Shown in pieces: positions 1-11,900 of a stretch of DNA of 64,000 bases. The notes under the pieces are model-generated. The model was not told the origin of the DNA. It saw only the letters and a program-made list of their open reading frames with translations, and did not search any database. The DNA is from Corallium rubrum (Eukaryota; Cnidaria; Anthozoa; Scleralcyonacea; Coralliidae). Position 1 is the stretch's first letter. Every line of letters starts with the position of its first letter. The stretch spans positions 8,137,830 through 8,201,829 of the forward strand of contig OZ036003.1 of assembly GCA_964035015.1 (NCBI GenBank), read 5' to 3'. Made by a program: the position numbers and the translations under genes.

Positions 1-14
1 GTGTGATGTCATAG

Positions 15-45
<31 letters not shown>

Positions 46-121
46 TTTCCAGGGCTGGCAATGCTCCTGACTACATGTACATGTGTGCAAATAAAAGTGT
101 TATAATTATAACACACATCAC

Positions 122-2278
122 CATTTTTTCATTTTGTGAAGTGGATGATTCAATTTGCAATACAGCAAATGGATGTTCTGGATCATATGCTCGATGCTGA
201 AACTGGCGCAACCAAAACCTTGCTTCTTTTGGGTCAGTTCCCACCTGAAAAGAATTCACTCATTTAAAAAGGGACAGAAGTTGACACAATATTAAACTTC
301 TGGTGGATTTGTCATTTCCTGTTCTGTGCCTTAACACTAATCTCTAACACACTAGCATGTGCATCTGGTGGGGGCTATAAACACTACAACTATGCCCTTT
401 TAATCAGTGGCTTCACCACATAGTACTGCTACAGTGCTACTTAATCCCACTAGTGTGTTTACTGCCTACCTTATACACTAACCTGACCCATTAGTGTGTT
501 TACTGCCTAGCTTATACACTAACCTGACCCACTAGTGTATTTATCACCTAGCTATATACACTAACTTGACCCACTAGTGTGTTTACTACCTACCTTATAC
601 ACTAACCTGACCCACTAGTGTATTTACCACCTAGCTTATACACTAACTTGAGCCACTAGTGTTTTTACTGCCTACCTTATACACCAACCTGACCCACTAG
701 TGTGTTTACTGCCTACCTTATACACCAACGTGACCCACTAGTGTGTTTACTGCCTACCTTGTACACTAACCTGACCCACTAGTGTATTTATCACCTAGCT
801 TATACACTAACTTGACCCACTAGTGTGTTTACTGCCTTAAGCTTATACACTAACCTGACCCACTAGTGTATTTACCACCTAGCTTATACACTAACTTGAC
901 CCACGAGTGTGTTAACTGCCTAGCTTATACACTAACCTGACCCACTAGTGTATTTATCACCTAGCTTATACACTAACTTGTCCCACTAGTGTGTTTACTG
1001 CCTAGCTTATACACTAACCTGACCCACTAGTGTGTTTACCACCTAGCTTATACACTAACTTCACCCACTGGTGTGTTTACTGCCTAGCTTATACACTAAC
1101 CTGACCCACTAGTGTATTTATCACCTAGCTTATACACTAACCTGACCCACTAGTGTGTTTACTGCCTAGCTTATACACTAACCTGACCCACTAGTGTATT
1201 TATCACCTAGCTTATACACTAACCTGACCCACTAGTGTGTTTACTGCCTACCTTATACACTAACCTGACCCACTAGTGTGTTTACTGCCTAGCTTATACA
1301 CTAACCTGACCCACTAGTGTATTTATCACCTAGCTTATACACTAACCTGACCCACTAGTGTATTTATCACCTAGCTTATACACTAACCTGACCCACTAGT
1401 GTGTTTACTGCCTACCTTATACACTAACCTGACCCACTAGTGTGTTTACTGCCTAGCTTATACACTAACCTGACCCACTAGTGTGTTTACTGCCTAGCTT
1501 ATACACTAACCTGACCCACTAGTGTGTTTACTGCCTAGCTTATACACTAACCTGACCCACTAGTGTGTTTACTGCCTAGCTTATACACTAACCTGACCCA
1601 CTAGTGTGTTTACTGCCTAGCTTATACACTAACCTGACCCACTAGTGTGTTTACTGCCTAGCTTATACACTAACCTGACCCACTAGTGTGTTTACTGCCT
1701 ACATGTAGTCTATACACTAACCTGTTAGTGTGTTTACTGCCTAGCTGATAGTAGCGAGGTTAAGTTTGACTTCCGATGTGAGTACAGTAGATCATTTAAC
1801 CATGACATATGGGATTTCGGTAGTCAACATATGACAATGAATCGGAAGTGTAGACTATTAGTAGATTTGCATCAGAAGTCAGGCTTAACCTCCCCAGTAG
1901 TCTAGCTTACATAACCTGACCCCCTAACGAGTTTACCACCTGGCAGGTCGTAGCTTAGCTCACTAATTAATGTGACCATGGATAGTTGCTAGCTGCAGTG
2001 TTCAGATTCAGGTTTCATAAAAGAAATATTGCAACACGAAGTAAGGGACGATCAATTCCAATATATCTTATAATATTAAAACATACCTCTTCCAAAAATC
2101 TTTTCAGGTCAGAGGAAAGTGAGTGACGTTGCCCAGACTGCCAGGACGTGAGTGATGGAGATGAAACTCTTCCAAAAGCTCTGCGAAGAACACAAATCTG
2201 TCGTTGCGCAACATCTTTGTTTGAGATATATCCACTTCGACCACGAAGACAGACGCGTGAAGTAATTGATGAAGACAT
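122..2278 (-). CDS. NAGS: N-acetylglutamate synthase, first two coding exons (partial, runs off left edge)
   Basis: Minus-strand exons at 2278-2087 (64 codons) and 244-122 (41 codons). The first ends in GAAGAG|GTATGT, the second begins after CTTTTCAG, and both junctions are phase 0. The second donor is ATG|GTGATG at 121-120; the rest lies outside the window. Residues 1-50 are Arg/Ser-rich and poor in acid, like a mitochondrial presequence. The junction reads SDLKRFLEE then VGTDPKEARFWLRQFQ and later PFAVLQ. This follows the vertebrate NAGS pattern of a short helix, EARxWLxQFQ and PFAVI at the start of the amino-acid-kinase-like domain. NAGS makes N-acetylglutamate from acetyl-CoA and glutamate in mitochondria; it is the activator of carbamoyl phosphate synthetase I or the first step of arginine synthesis. 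An ATG eight codons upstream (2302) is in frame; 2278 was preferred because the presequence starts there. The catalytic domains are not visible here. Confidence 0.72.
425..1735. repeat. 41-bp minisatellite in NAGS intron 1
   Basis: About thirty tandem copies of a 41-bp unit containing CCCACTAGTGTGTTTACTGC and CTAGCTTATACACTAACCTGA. Two variants recur: one with GTGTTTACTGCC and one with GTATTTATCACC. For long stretches they alternate, giving an 82-bp higher-order unit; near 1430-1700 only the first variant is repeated. Each unit contains TAGTGT and its complement ACACTA about 20 bp apart, so every monomer can fold into a short stem. Confidence 0.95.
1756..1892. mobile_element. Short terminal-inverted-repeat element (MITE-like)
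   Basis: The left end GAGGTTAAGTTTGACTTCCG is matched, inverted, by the right end at 1870-1892 (CATCAGAAGTCAGGCTTAACCTC), giving TIRs of about 22 bp with a few mismatches around a 137-bp element. It sits at the ragged right end of the minisatellite. Short GTAG direct repeats lie nearby, but the target duplication is not clear. Confidence 0.55.
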
Positions 2279-4440
2279 GTATTGTCCAATGAAAATAAGC
2301 AACGTAAAGTACTGTTAACACCAACGACATGAATGAAACCATAAAGGGAGGTCAGATGTTTATATGAACGGCCACATATATTACAACGACGCCTCAGGTA
2401 CAAGCCCTGATCTTGTTGCATATTCGAACGACTGAAATCTGAGCCATGTATATGGGTTAGTTCCGGAAGTACGCCGGTCTTAAATAATCGGGGGAGCGGA
2501 GATAAGACCCTGGGTACGAGGTTGGTGGTAATAAGTACTTGTCCCAATGGTACCAGTCCATGTCACTGATGGTCCATGTCCAATAGACGACTTTCACGAT
2601 CATGCGCAGTAGCAACAAATATTCAAATTTTTTGTCGGAGATAAAAACAACTGTTTTAGCTGGAACGAGCATATTGAAAATAGTAGAAGTGCAAAGTTTG
2701 AAACGAATTGCTTAACAAATGGAAAAAGTTTCACAAGCGGAAAGTTGACCATTCCAACAGGGATTTATAAATGGAGATAAGACCCTGGGTACGAGGTTGG
2801 GATTTATTAGTGATTTAATAGGGATTTTGACTTGGCGGGTGGGAGTTGCACGCCAAGCCAAAATCCCTATTAAATCCCTAGTGGAGAGCAAAACTTCCGA
2901 AGAGCGTAGCTTTCGCACTATTTGTCCGATTTATTTTAAACTTTGCACTTTTACTATTTTTAATATGATCTTTCCAGCTAAAACAGTTGTTTTTACCTCC
3001 GATGAACATTTGAAGTAAAGTTGCTACTGCGCATGAGCCTGAAAGTCGTCTATAGATCGTTTTCAATACAGTCTCTCGTTCCGTATGATGATATATAACA
3101 TACAACCCAACACGCGTGTATGATGCATTTCATCATACATGTGCATGTTTTTTTAATAAAGAGGTTATTAATGAAACCCTTCCCCCCCCCCCGAACCCCC
3201 TAACCCTAATCTCAAAAATGTGAATTTCCCGGGGGGAACTAGGGTTCCCTAACTTGAAAAGTGTCGGGGCGGTTTTTTAAGCCGCCTCCTCCCCGCCGAA
3301 CCCCATGGGAATTAACTCTTTCTTATTCAAATATTTCGTATTGTTGCACCACCCCAATGGGGCGACCGATCACGTGAGTGAAAACGATCTATATGCACGA
3401 ATTTATTGGTTAGGTTTAGGGGGGGTGTTGGGGTCAGGCTTTCATGAAGTACCCAGGTTATTTTGGACATGAACTTACAACCAGGTTGGTGACGTTTCTC
3501 TGACGTCACAAAATTTTAATAGGCGAGTTTCAGAGTGTTGCGCGCGCATCATTTTTCAAAAAAACTGACAAGCTCCACTCAAAGTAAACATACTGTTTAA
3601 AATAAACAAAGTGTAGATACAGTTTCTGCATGTAAAACATTGTTATTCTGCTGTTGTTGGCTCACTAGCAAGTCTGTTTGTCATTGCTTACTTTGTGGGG
3701 AGCCCGCCAAGAGCCCGCCAATTCCTTTCCAAAACGATGCGCACGCAACACCCTGAAACTCGCCTATTCTTATTTCTTAATATTTAATTCTTTTGAATTA
3801 TATCACTTATATCACTTCTGACGTCAGCATAATTTTCAAAAGCCACATCCTTTGTTTTATGAAAATGCGATGAAACCTGTAGGAAACTTCGATCCTAGTG
3901 AACTGGATCACATTTCTTAATCTGCATATTGAAATCAACTAAGAAAACACATCCCGCAAATTGCGATGCGATTTTAATTAACTAAATTTAATTTCCAATA
4001 ATTTTTTTCCTGTTTAATACATTAATTTCCTTAGTACTATTTTGTAAATATTGTGATTTAATAAAAACGTTAAAAAAAATGTTAATGTCCTCGGTTTTCA
4101 TTTATTTTCTCGTGTTTGGAACCCCTGATAAAACATCCAAGCTCGTGTTTGACCTATAAAGCTGGTCATTTTCTATTTTTTATATAATTGGCTAAAATTA
4201 TTTACACGAATATATATGACATGCATGTATTTTTAGTTATTAAATAAACCAATATAAAGTGGAAACAGAATTATTGGAAACAAAATAATTAATAAAATAT
4301 ATTTTTTTAAAAAAGCGCCATGTTGGACTCGGTTGAACTTTATCTGTTGGACAAGGGCTGGCAGATCGCGTGACCGCTTAACAAAGCAAACCGCATCACG
4401 CGACTTGTATTTGCAAATTGTAGTCGAAGCACAAAAATTA
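2279..4440. other. Intergenic region between divergent NAGS and HIF genes
   Basis: No gene recognised. It contains two direct copies of GATAAGACCCTGGGTACGAG at about 2503 and 2776, a familiar type of dispersed repeat. It also has a palindrome at about 2808-2880 whose arms carry AATAGGGATTTTG and its complement around a GC-rich loop. A low-complexity C-rich stretch lies near 3180-3310. At 3300-3400 is a fragment resembling the element at 53693-53845 (ACGTGAGTGAAAACG). The promoters of NAGS and HIF should lie in 2279-5900, but no core element was identified with confidence. Confidence 0.5.
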
Positions 4441-4447
4441 TGAATGC

Positions 4448-4546
4448 TCATTTCTTTGTCGGCTCGCGATAGTCCGTTCGCGATTGATGCATGTATTATA
4501 CATGCATCAATCGCGAACGGACTATCGCGAGCCGACAAAGAAATGA
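4448..4546. repeat. Perfect 48-bp inverted repeat with 3-base loop
   Basis: Arms 4448-4495 and 4499-4546 are exact reverse complements, separated only by TTA. The outer ends read TCATTTCTTTGTCGG and CCGACAAAGAAATGA. The arms include two CGCGA-type segments and are more GC-rich than the AT-rich surroundings. No flanking target duplication was seen. Confidence 0.95.
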
Positions 4547-4937
4547 ACTATTAGTTCAAATTGTTATTGTTACAATTAAATGTCAGAAACTCAAAGCCAA
4601 CGGTTAGGAACACGTTGAATTGCTTTTCCCTATTGGGACTAAACACGAACGATAAACGTTTAAGATTATTTATTTGTATTACTTCAATGATATATTCCAA
4701 TTTATTCATGGAACTTGAAAAACAACTGAAGAATGTTCGAATAGACAAAGATATGTTTTGTATTGTTTGGCAATTATTAATTTTTCAACGAACTAAGAAA
4801 AGATGGTCTCGATAGCAAATGAAGTAATCTACATGAGAGAGATTTGTGGTCATTTGTGTACACCAAATGACGTCAATCAGTCAATCGGTTTTAAGCGGAT
4901 TTTCACCATATTTCAAATTATTTGCAAAAATAAAATA

Positions 4938-4941
<4 letters not shown>

Positions 4942-5000
<59 letters not shown>
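4942..5000. repeat. (AT)n microsatellite
   Basis: Uninterrupted TA dinucleotide run of about 29 units, upstream of the HIF gene. Confidence 0.97.
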
Positions 5001-5003
<3 letters not shown>

Positions 5004-5910
5004 CTAAACTATATATAACTAAAATCATTGCTATTTTCTAGATCGAACATCGCCGCGAGCTTTTCCCGGCCCTTTGTCATTTGATCGAAGGGGTCCAAGG
5101 GTATTTTAATAGGTATATGGTATTTTACGTTGAAATTTGGGTATATGGTATACTGTAATTTTTGGTATTTCATCTATATTTTAGTTTTGTAAATTTCGGT
5201 ATATTCTTGAGTATCTTGAGGGTAGTGATACACCAAATATCTGATAACTAATCACCCCCGTGGCTGACTCCCCTTGCTTCGTCGACACTTCTTCACTTCC
5301 GTCTTGTTGTTTACGTGCACATCTCAAACTCATTAATAATTCATGAGATAATCAGCCAATTACAATAGTTCATTCAATCACCTGATTGAAGTTGGATACT
5401 CCAGTAAAGCCCAAGATATTTAATAGATGAAAACCCTTAATTATCGATGCAAAACAAACAAGTTGCTGTATGAATAAATTTTACACAAATTCATTTCTCG
5501 TGTTTGGATCCCCTGATGAAACACTCAAACTCGTTGTTGATATATTACATCCCATGACAATTTGCCTGACGTCAAACAACTACGTCAAACACAACACTCG
5601 ACCAGCGTTTGACGCAAACAAGGGCGGACCAATCACAGTAGCACCATGTTTACTGTAACACTGACTAATATATTTTTAAAGTTGACATCCGGATCTGTCC
5701 TGTTCAAACTGCAACGAGACTCTGACTGTTTAAATTTGTTATCTGAGCATCATACGTTCATATTCCAAAGTCAGACTCTTAAATATAAGGAGACGAGGGC
5801 GTCGAGTTATCGCAACGCTGCACAACTGTGTAACGAAAGATTCATTGGGCTGGAGTGATACATTAAAAGAAGTCAGTGAAATCACGCCTGGAAGAAACGA
5901 AGAGAAAGCA

Positions 5911-8900
5911 ATGTCTGCAAAATACTACAGTGAATTTACTGGGTAAGTATTGTAAGTATAGAGATCACTCGTATTACAGAACGTTGCTAGCAAAGACAGG
6001 TTTGCATGAATTGTAAAGTAAAGCTGGCGTTTGCTCCTGATGAATATCATAGGATTTGGAATTAATTTCACATATGTTATAAGAGAATGGTGCCTTTCAA
6101 AATTCTAGACGCCGCGGCTCCGGTTTTCCCTCTCGTGTTCTTTCGTCGAGAATGTTGCAAATTACATGTGACTAATTTGTTACATTTCTGCGGGCAGACC
6201 CTTCGTTAAGGTGCTTTATGCAGTATACACTTTGCAAACGTTTAAGCGACCAAAACCTGGACATTTCGCAATCCTGCAAATTGCGAAGACTTTCTCCAGC
6301 TTCGACACTACTTTGAATAGTTGCACTAGCCGCAAGCTGGGTTGTAAGATAGCTACGCATTTCGCTTGAAACGAACAGAACTCTGCTCTTGATATTTGCT
6401 TCTTCACATCTTGGGTGGAGGACAATCGGGCCATCCGTTTGGGAAAATGTATTGTGGGAAATGTTGACATCATAAATAGGGTATGCTATGTCGCAAGCAA
6501 AATGAGCTATTTGGTTACTCGACTTATTCCTTCGACTAAGATAGTCGAGAACTCGTTTGTTTGGCGAAACTGAGCCTACTTCAAGTCATCTGCTTCGTTC
6601 TTAATATTAACGAACGACTAGCAGAGAACACGTGAAAGACAAATTAACTTTGTTGCTAACATTTATGAAGATCGTTTGTCATGGGTACGGTCAATACGAG
6701 GTTATCACGACATGCCTCTCAAAAAATACAGCGATGAATCCGATTGCATTTTGTGCCAAACAAGTCAGCTGACTCAGCTGTAGTTTCCCCTCTATTAATA
6801 TATTTCTTCGCCCTGATATTGAGAGATAATAATGGTCCAATATCTACTGCAGCAGCTTTTGAACAGGGGAAATATTGCTCTTAAACAAATATCCTGCAGG
6901 CCAGCTTATCGCGGCTTTACAAGACTTTTTACTATTAAATTTATACACCCTCCAGATAACCCATTATATGAACTGTTTTGAAGCCATTAGCTTTTTCACT
7001 ATAAATTAAGACACATTAAGGGGCCGATGTAACTGAAAATCTCCATGTAATGATTACATGGAGATTTTCAGCCCAGGCTGAAATTTCAGCCCAGCTAACC
7101 AGGTTGAAATTTCAGCCCGGGTTTCCAATAAAATCCTTGTAAAACAGAGTTTGTGATTACTGTACATGACAAAAATTTCAGCCTGGGCTGATTGTAAAAC
7201 AGAGTTTGCAATTACATGACAAAAATTTCAGGCTGAAAAAACAATCTTGAAAATACTTTTGCTTTTGTTTATTTCATCTTTATATGCAACCACAGTCTCA
7301 TAAAAGTCAAACGTCGACATGATCAGCATTTCAAATTGTTTAAAGAATTGGAATAGCCATTTTACAAGTCTTTATCATTTCAGCCCAGGCTGAAATTTCC
7401 CATGTAATCGCGAAACAATTTCAACCCGGTTAGCCAGGCCGAAATTTCAGCCCGAGCTTAAAATCTCCATGTAATCAGCCCTAAGATTGATAGTACGTCT
7501 GCACTATATTGCATTCAAATGGTAGTAGCAGAGACCGGCTTTAAACCTGCTTTTAATGTATTAATGCATGGTTGACAGATAAGGGGTTTTAGGTTCCTTT
7601 TTTTTCTGTAAATAAAAAGGGAGGATCTTTCAGAAAGATTTGTGCTTGCATCTTGGCTTGCGAACTTCCAATTAAAAAACCTATATCTAATTTCAAACAA
7701 AAAAATCCTTCCACAAAGAAGCCCCCCTCTGAAAATAAACCTATGGGCTTTATTCTATTGTACTGTGTGTACAGTATACTGTAAATATAATTATATTGAC
7801 ACACAAAATTTCCCTCTAATCTGTGAAGATAAGCCTTAAGAATAATTATAAGACCAGGGCATATTAAAGTACTTATACCACTTGTGAGGTTTTAACGTAT
7901 TTGAATAGAGCAGAAAAAATCAGTTAATAAGTTATTTTGCTGTTTTTGATTTAGTCAAATAGTTCCTGACATATTGGCTTCTGAACATTTTCCGTTGTTC
8001 ATTTTAACACCTTGGGGGGCCGCCTGGGACTCAGGAACAAGTCAATCCAAAACAACTACGTTTCGGCTTATTGATTCACAAAAACATATATTTGACTGAA
8101 AAATCAAAATGTCGAGCTCACACCCATTTTCCAGTACACACGAGAGTTCCAACTAAGAAGACGGTCAGCTTAGGTTCCTTGCTTAAGAATGAACAATGGA
8201 AATTTTTGGTGAAAAGCTGAAATTGGCATGTTTAAAGGTTTATATCTCAGAAACTATTAAAGTAAATCAAAAACGGCAAAATAACTTATTAACTAACTTC
8301 TTTTGCTCTATTGGTATTTTTATGATCTCCTTGTGCTCACCAAAATATTACTGTATAATGTCATTGATGAATAAATTTATTTACAGTCCAAAACATGTGT
8401 TTGTTCTCTGCAGGCAAGACTTTTTGAAGAAGAAATCCAGAGATGCTGCTAAATCTCGTCGAGGCCAACAAAATGATGAGTTTCAAGAACTTGCCAGTCA
8501 ACTACCCATTAGTCCATTCCAAGCAAGTCAGCTTGATCGATTGTCTATCATGCGTTTGGCAAACAGTTTTGTCAAAATCAAGGAAGTCCTAAGTCATCTA
8601 ACTAACAAAGGTAAATAAAATTGTTTCCACAAGTACATGTATATGCAGTATAAATTTTAAAAAAATCGAATATGTACATAGTTTGTAATCTGAACATTAA
8701 TTATATTGATTTTGGTGACTGAGTTGGGAGAGTTGGTCTCTTAATTAGAGCTTGACTTAGTTGCTGTTTAGCATTCCTGCTTAAAACAATCATGTTTTTT
8801 TAGAAAGATTTGTGCATACCCACCTTGTTTATTTCATATTTATTTTTTATTAAAAAACATGTGTGTATAAATCTTTTTCATGGGAACTTTCAAAGTAGGA

Positions 8901-11900
8901 GGATTTTGTTCTGAATAATGACTTTTTTTCAGGGTGTGAAGAACCGATTTTAAAGAAGGAACCCAGTGACGACAGTCTAGAAAACTTGATACCCGAGGTA
9001 TGTATCTTAAAATTTGATTTGACTGTAAAATTAAAACAATTATAAATATAAAGACATTGCATGGTATTCCAAATTGCTGTGGTATTAAAACACTTCTGTT
9101 GTCTATTCTTGGTCTTGCAGGCATTGGATGGCTTTGTTTTTGTAATAGGATCAGATGGACGCTGCTTGTACATTTCTGATAATGTCAGCAGATATCTTGG
9201 GTTGTTTCCAGTAAGTATAAGTGATTGACTGTGACATAATTATCTATTTCTTGAATATAATTAGCTAATTAAATCAATTACAGGAATAAAGCAGGCAAAT
9301 GCAATTAAAATTAAATAGTTAAAATGCAATTAGGCAATGCAAGATGGCGAAACACCGTCATGGGATAGTTATAAATTTTAAATTAGGGGCCATACTCCGT
9401 ATGCAATTAGGAGTAGTTTTTTTAATTAGTTGCATTATTTAAATTGCATCATTTATAGTAATTAAGAATTACACTCGGTTGGCACCATGTTGGAAAGAGT
9501 CAAAACATCTTCTGCTTAGGTCATAATACAATATTTAAACATATACTTATTGCATTTGCATGCAATTTATGGTAACTATAACACAAAGAATTATGTGACA
9601 GGCTGCCACTTCTTATAAGAAAATTCAAAACTAACACTAAGAAAACATATACTAGAATTAGTCATACTAAGCCAGTTTTCCACTAGGCAGAGATTTTAAG
9701 TTAAAGTTCCTATTTACAGTAGGTGAAACTACCATAAATATAAAAGATCAGAGAAATTTTTTTCTCGTACAGTATATTATGGAAAATTGACAGGCTAAAT
9801 AAAAAAACTGGGTTTAGAAGCCCCTGCAAGAATATTTACAGTACTGTAGCTAGCACCAATTAATTACAAGCTAAGTATTGTACATGTATATACTTCAGAC
9901 CTGCCAAGTCTCATGGTTTTGCCGTGAGACTCACAATTTTGACTACAATCTCATGGTCTCACGATTCCGTACTCGATTCTCACGATAAATGAAAATCCTA
10001 AAACTAGATTCTAGATTCTTCATTGGTATGATTTCAATATATATTTTAAAGTGTCACTATGATGAAAAAATCGTCAGTCTTTTTTTTTATCTTCTCATAA
10101 AGTACATTTAATTACAATTTGAATTACAATGCCTACATAAGCCCTAATCTTCACGTCTATTCGCTGGAGTAAACGCTACTTGATTGCTGATAAATAAGCA
10201 AATTTAATTTTATCATTGGAGGGGGCCAGGAACTAGCAGTTTCCACGAAAACAACTAAAGTTCCACAGTAAATCGTATTTTATTTAGTACGATAAGCATG
10301 CAAAATTTTAGCACTTTCTATTGTTTATTTCTAGAGATATTCCTAATTTTACGATTTTCATTTCTCTCGTTTGGAGAAAATGACATCATCAGCCATATAA
10401 TTTGCATATTTCCAAAACGTGAATATCTCTTGAACGAGATGAGATATTTACAAACCACCAATGCCATTCATCCTCATTTTAAATGTACTTTAAGACAAGA
10501 AAAAAAAAAGGCTGATGATTTTTCATCACAGTGACACTTTAATTTACCGAAATTTAGTGACAAAATAAATATGGACATTTTAGATTGTATAGTCTGCACT
10601 TGTAGATGTAGGACAACTGACAAGTAACGTAGTAATTTAGCAGTCACAAAAAACTCATTTCCACATCCGCCATTTTGGCAATGGTATATACTGTACCATC
10701 ATCAAATAAAACAAAACCAAGAAAACAACAAAAAGTCTTATCTTTTATTAATACTACAGACTGTATTTGTTAAAACTATTACATGGGAAAAAAGCAAAAT
10801 GAATTGATTTGAACATGAATGTTGTTTTCTCACTATTTTTGCATTTTTCTCACTATTTTTTGGGAGGAAAAAATTGGATCTCACTGTTTTTGCTTGCCCA
10901 GGTAGGTTGGCAAGTCTGATACTTTGTTGTTGATTTATTGTAGATTGAAGTGATAGGTAACAGTTTTTACAAGTACATCCATCCTTGTGACCATGAAGAG
11001 GTTGCTAAAGAACTTTGTGGGAAGATTCCATTGGAAGATATGGAGATATTTGATGGCTTGTTTTGCTCAGATTCTGTCTTCATGATGTCAAACAACCTAA
11101 AAGGAGGTAATGTATATCATTTATGCAAAGACTGTTTACACAGGTAATTTTTAAAAAGTAAACTCAAGTCTTTTTAACACATCATTTATCACCTATTAAG
11201 TTAATTAATCTATCAACTCAGAAGTTTAAAAATTGACCTTTTGATTCTTTCAACAGGGTCTAAGGATAAAAAAGATGTTGAACAGCAACCACATCGCTCT
11301 TTTTTTGTACGTATCAAAAGCACTCTGACAAGTCGTGGCAAAAGTGTAAACCTAAAAGCATCAACCTATAGGGTAAGTAAGGAATCATTTTTCCCAACAT
11401 TTTTTTTCTGTGATGGTACTAAGCATCTGAATCTGATAAAAAAATTTTAAGTATGCTTTAGCTAATAATTATTGTCATTTTCTTGGCAAGGTTGTGCATT
11501 GCATGGGGTGCTTGAAAGCTGTTGGGAATGGTACAGAAAGTGACAAAAAAGATTTACCTCTTTGCTTCGTTGGTATTGGTGTTCCGCTAATGTACACATC
11601 AACATTTGAAGTTCCCTTAGACCAAGCCACTTTCTCAAGTCATCACAGCTTGGGTTTGTCTTTTCTTTTCACTGAAAATAGGTAAGCTGGCTTTGGAAAT
11701 ACAAACTTACTTTATAATACATCATCATCATCTGGTCGAGCTAGCTTGGACATTCAGCCTATCACGCCATCCATTACGGTCCTGCATCAGGGTTGGGAGG
11801 TCTTCAGGGAGGCATGCAGTATCTCTACATACACGTAAAAATCTCACAGCTTGTCAACAGGATGTGTTCGCAACAGGCTTGTAGCAAGGCTGTTAACAAG

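Noticed and set aside
425-1735. CRISPR-like repeat array
   Set aside because: Units are head-to-tail without unique spacers and the genome is eukaryotic; it is a minisatellite.
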